This document shows, piece by piece, positions 62,916-64,000 of a stretch of DNA of 64,000 bases. Each line of letters starts with the position of its first letter. Positions within the stretch are counted from its first letter, which is position 1. Below the pieces are notes generated by a model that saw only the letters and a program-made list of their open reading frames with translations, had not been told where the DNA came from and made no database searches. Source of the stretch: Zeugodacus cucurbitae (taxonomy: Eukaryota > Arthropoda > Insecta > Diptera > Tephritidae). Position numbers and translations under genes: made by a program. The stretch lies in contig NC_071670.1 in assembly GCF_028554725.1 (NCBI RefSeq), positions 1,054,001 through 1,118,000 of the forward strand. The letters are read 5' to 3'.

Positions 62916-64000
62916 GTGAGTATTTCTTTGCTATTATTTTTGTTGTTTTGCATTTTTCGTTCGCACCATGCTCGTACGTTGCGCGCGAGGAGGCGCGTTA
63001 TTTGATTACGGTGTGGTGGGTTTTGAACCAACTGATGGAGAGAAATGCGTGATAAGAAGGGGAAACAACATTGTAATTGTTAATGAACAGTATATTACAA
63101 TAAAACAATAATTTCATGCTTCAGTTACACACATTCATATATAGTCATGCAATAGTATTTAGATAAAGTAAAGTATTTTTTATATGAAAAATAATAATCG
63201 TATCGGATAAATATGGGCTGGTATTTAATGCACCGTTAGACATTTGTGTGATGCTCAATGTTTAATAGTAGATTCCCTCTAATCAAAATATTAGGTACAT
63301 TTCCAATTCGAATCCTGTTTGCGCATTCTTTTGAGAATTACACCAATTCATATATATTTTCCGGATTATGTCTAAATATTTGGATCATAAATTTGTATGC
63401 ACCTTTACTTGAACCGTTATATTATAAAACAATCTTTAAAAACGTATGCCAATGATTGAATAAATGTTTTTGAAAGTATGAAAGTTTATGTTTCCCTGCC
63501 AATCCCATTTTTCATATTTCAATCAGTTTCAAGTAAAATAAATAATGTTTGGTACATCGTTAGAAGGATTTTATTATATAGAAAATTTATCTTTTCAATT
63601 TAGTCACTTTTAAAACATTCAAACAAGCGTCTTCGTTATTGCAGTAATTTCACCACACCTGGATTATATCGCTCTGAAACTCTCCGCTTCTCAATATTTT
63701 CTACAAACATTTACACCATTTCTTCACTTTCACAAATTTCTCCACACTACATTCCCTCGTTTGTTATTTTTTTTGTTTTAATTTAGCTTCGCAATGTATT
63801 GTATCTGTGTGTGCTTCCCCGACATAGAGTTACTTAATAGACGCGCGCGCGTTTTGTAAAGTAATTTCGACCCTGCTACCATCAAGAGCACACAAGTCAG
63901 TGGCGCTAACATTTGCTGCAAGACTACAAATGCGATTTTATGCTCATGTATAAGTAGATATTTTAATGGATGCATACATATCATAAGTACATTAAAAAAT
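62916..64000. other. right-hand end, probable intron, nothing recognised
   Basis: This is AT-rich noncoding DNA after the donor at 62916. It has no open frame of coding character and no RNA gene seen. Confidence 0.4.

Noticed and set aside
1..64000. tRNA, rRNA, CRISPR or a bacterial-type operon
   Set aside because: No cloverleaf with a GGTTCGA-type loop, no spaced repeats, and all genes have spliceosomal introns.

Overview
The window looks like nuclear DNA of a higher (schizophoran) fly. Genes have GT-AG introns of mostly 50-70 nt inside compact genes and several kb elsewhere. Intergenic DNA is AT-rich and full of short runs, and coding exons are much more GC-rich at third positions. The best-recognised proteins are close relatives of Drosophila proteins: Slipper, FucT6, Naa20, a MADF-BESS protein and 7tm_6 odorant receptors. 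A tephritid-like fly is my guess; the sequence does not prove it. As I recall, slpr, FucT6 and Naa20A all lie on the Drosophila X, so the window may be a piece of Muller element A.

Layout. 1-13.6 kb: minus-strand 5' part of a PDZ-domain gene, with a short first coding exon (13470-13556), an 11.6-kb intron, then PDZ exons (1718-1900, 1574-1631) running off the left end. 13.6-19.5 kb: upstream DNA of that gene and of slpr, with no coding exon found. 19.7-31.3 kb: plus-strand slipper (mixed-lineage kinase, JNKKK). It has nine shared coding exons and two alternative C-termini: an extended terminal exon ending at 26370, or a splice from 24241 to three downstream exons ending at a TAG at 31138. That TAG is followed by 68 more in-frame coding-like codons. 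31.9-32.75 kb: AT-rich DNA with an unusual GCTGAAT-motif repeat array. 35.66-40.23 kb: two plus-strand tandem odorant receptor genes of identical intron plan. 41.0-41.7 kb: a 222-bp sequence duplicated directly. 43.0-43.5 kb: an inverted-repeat (MITE-like) element lying 60 bp past the stop of FucT6. 43.57-46.52 kb: minus-strand FucT6 (alpha-1,6-fucosyltransferase). 47.2-47.6 kb: relic of a non-LTR retrotransposon. 47.7-53.9 kb: no gene recognised. 53.96-55.69 kb: minus-strand gene for a conserved-looking protein with a helix-hairpin-helix glycosylase-like signature. 58.94-59.71 kb: minus-strand MADF-BESS gene. 60.55-61.40 kb: minus-strand Naa20. 61.95-62.92 kb: probable 5' exon of a plus-strand gene that leaves the window on the right.

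The genes do not form one pathway. They cover signalling (Slpr), chemoreception (ORs), Golgi N-glycan core fucosylation (FucT6), co-translational N-terminal acetylation (Naa20) and probable nuclear functions (MADF-BESS and HhH proteins). I saw no tRNA, rRNA or CRISPR. The most interesting observations are the in-frame coding extension beyond the slpr stop codon, the two mutually exclusive slpr C-termini, the inverted-repeat element placed to supply FucT6's poly(A) signal, and the GCTGAAT array.
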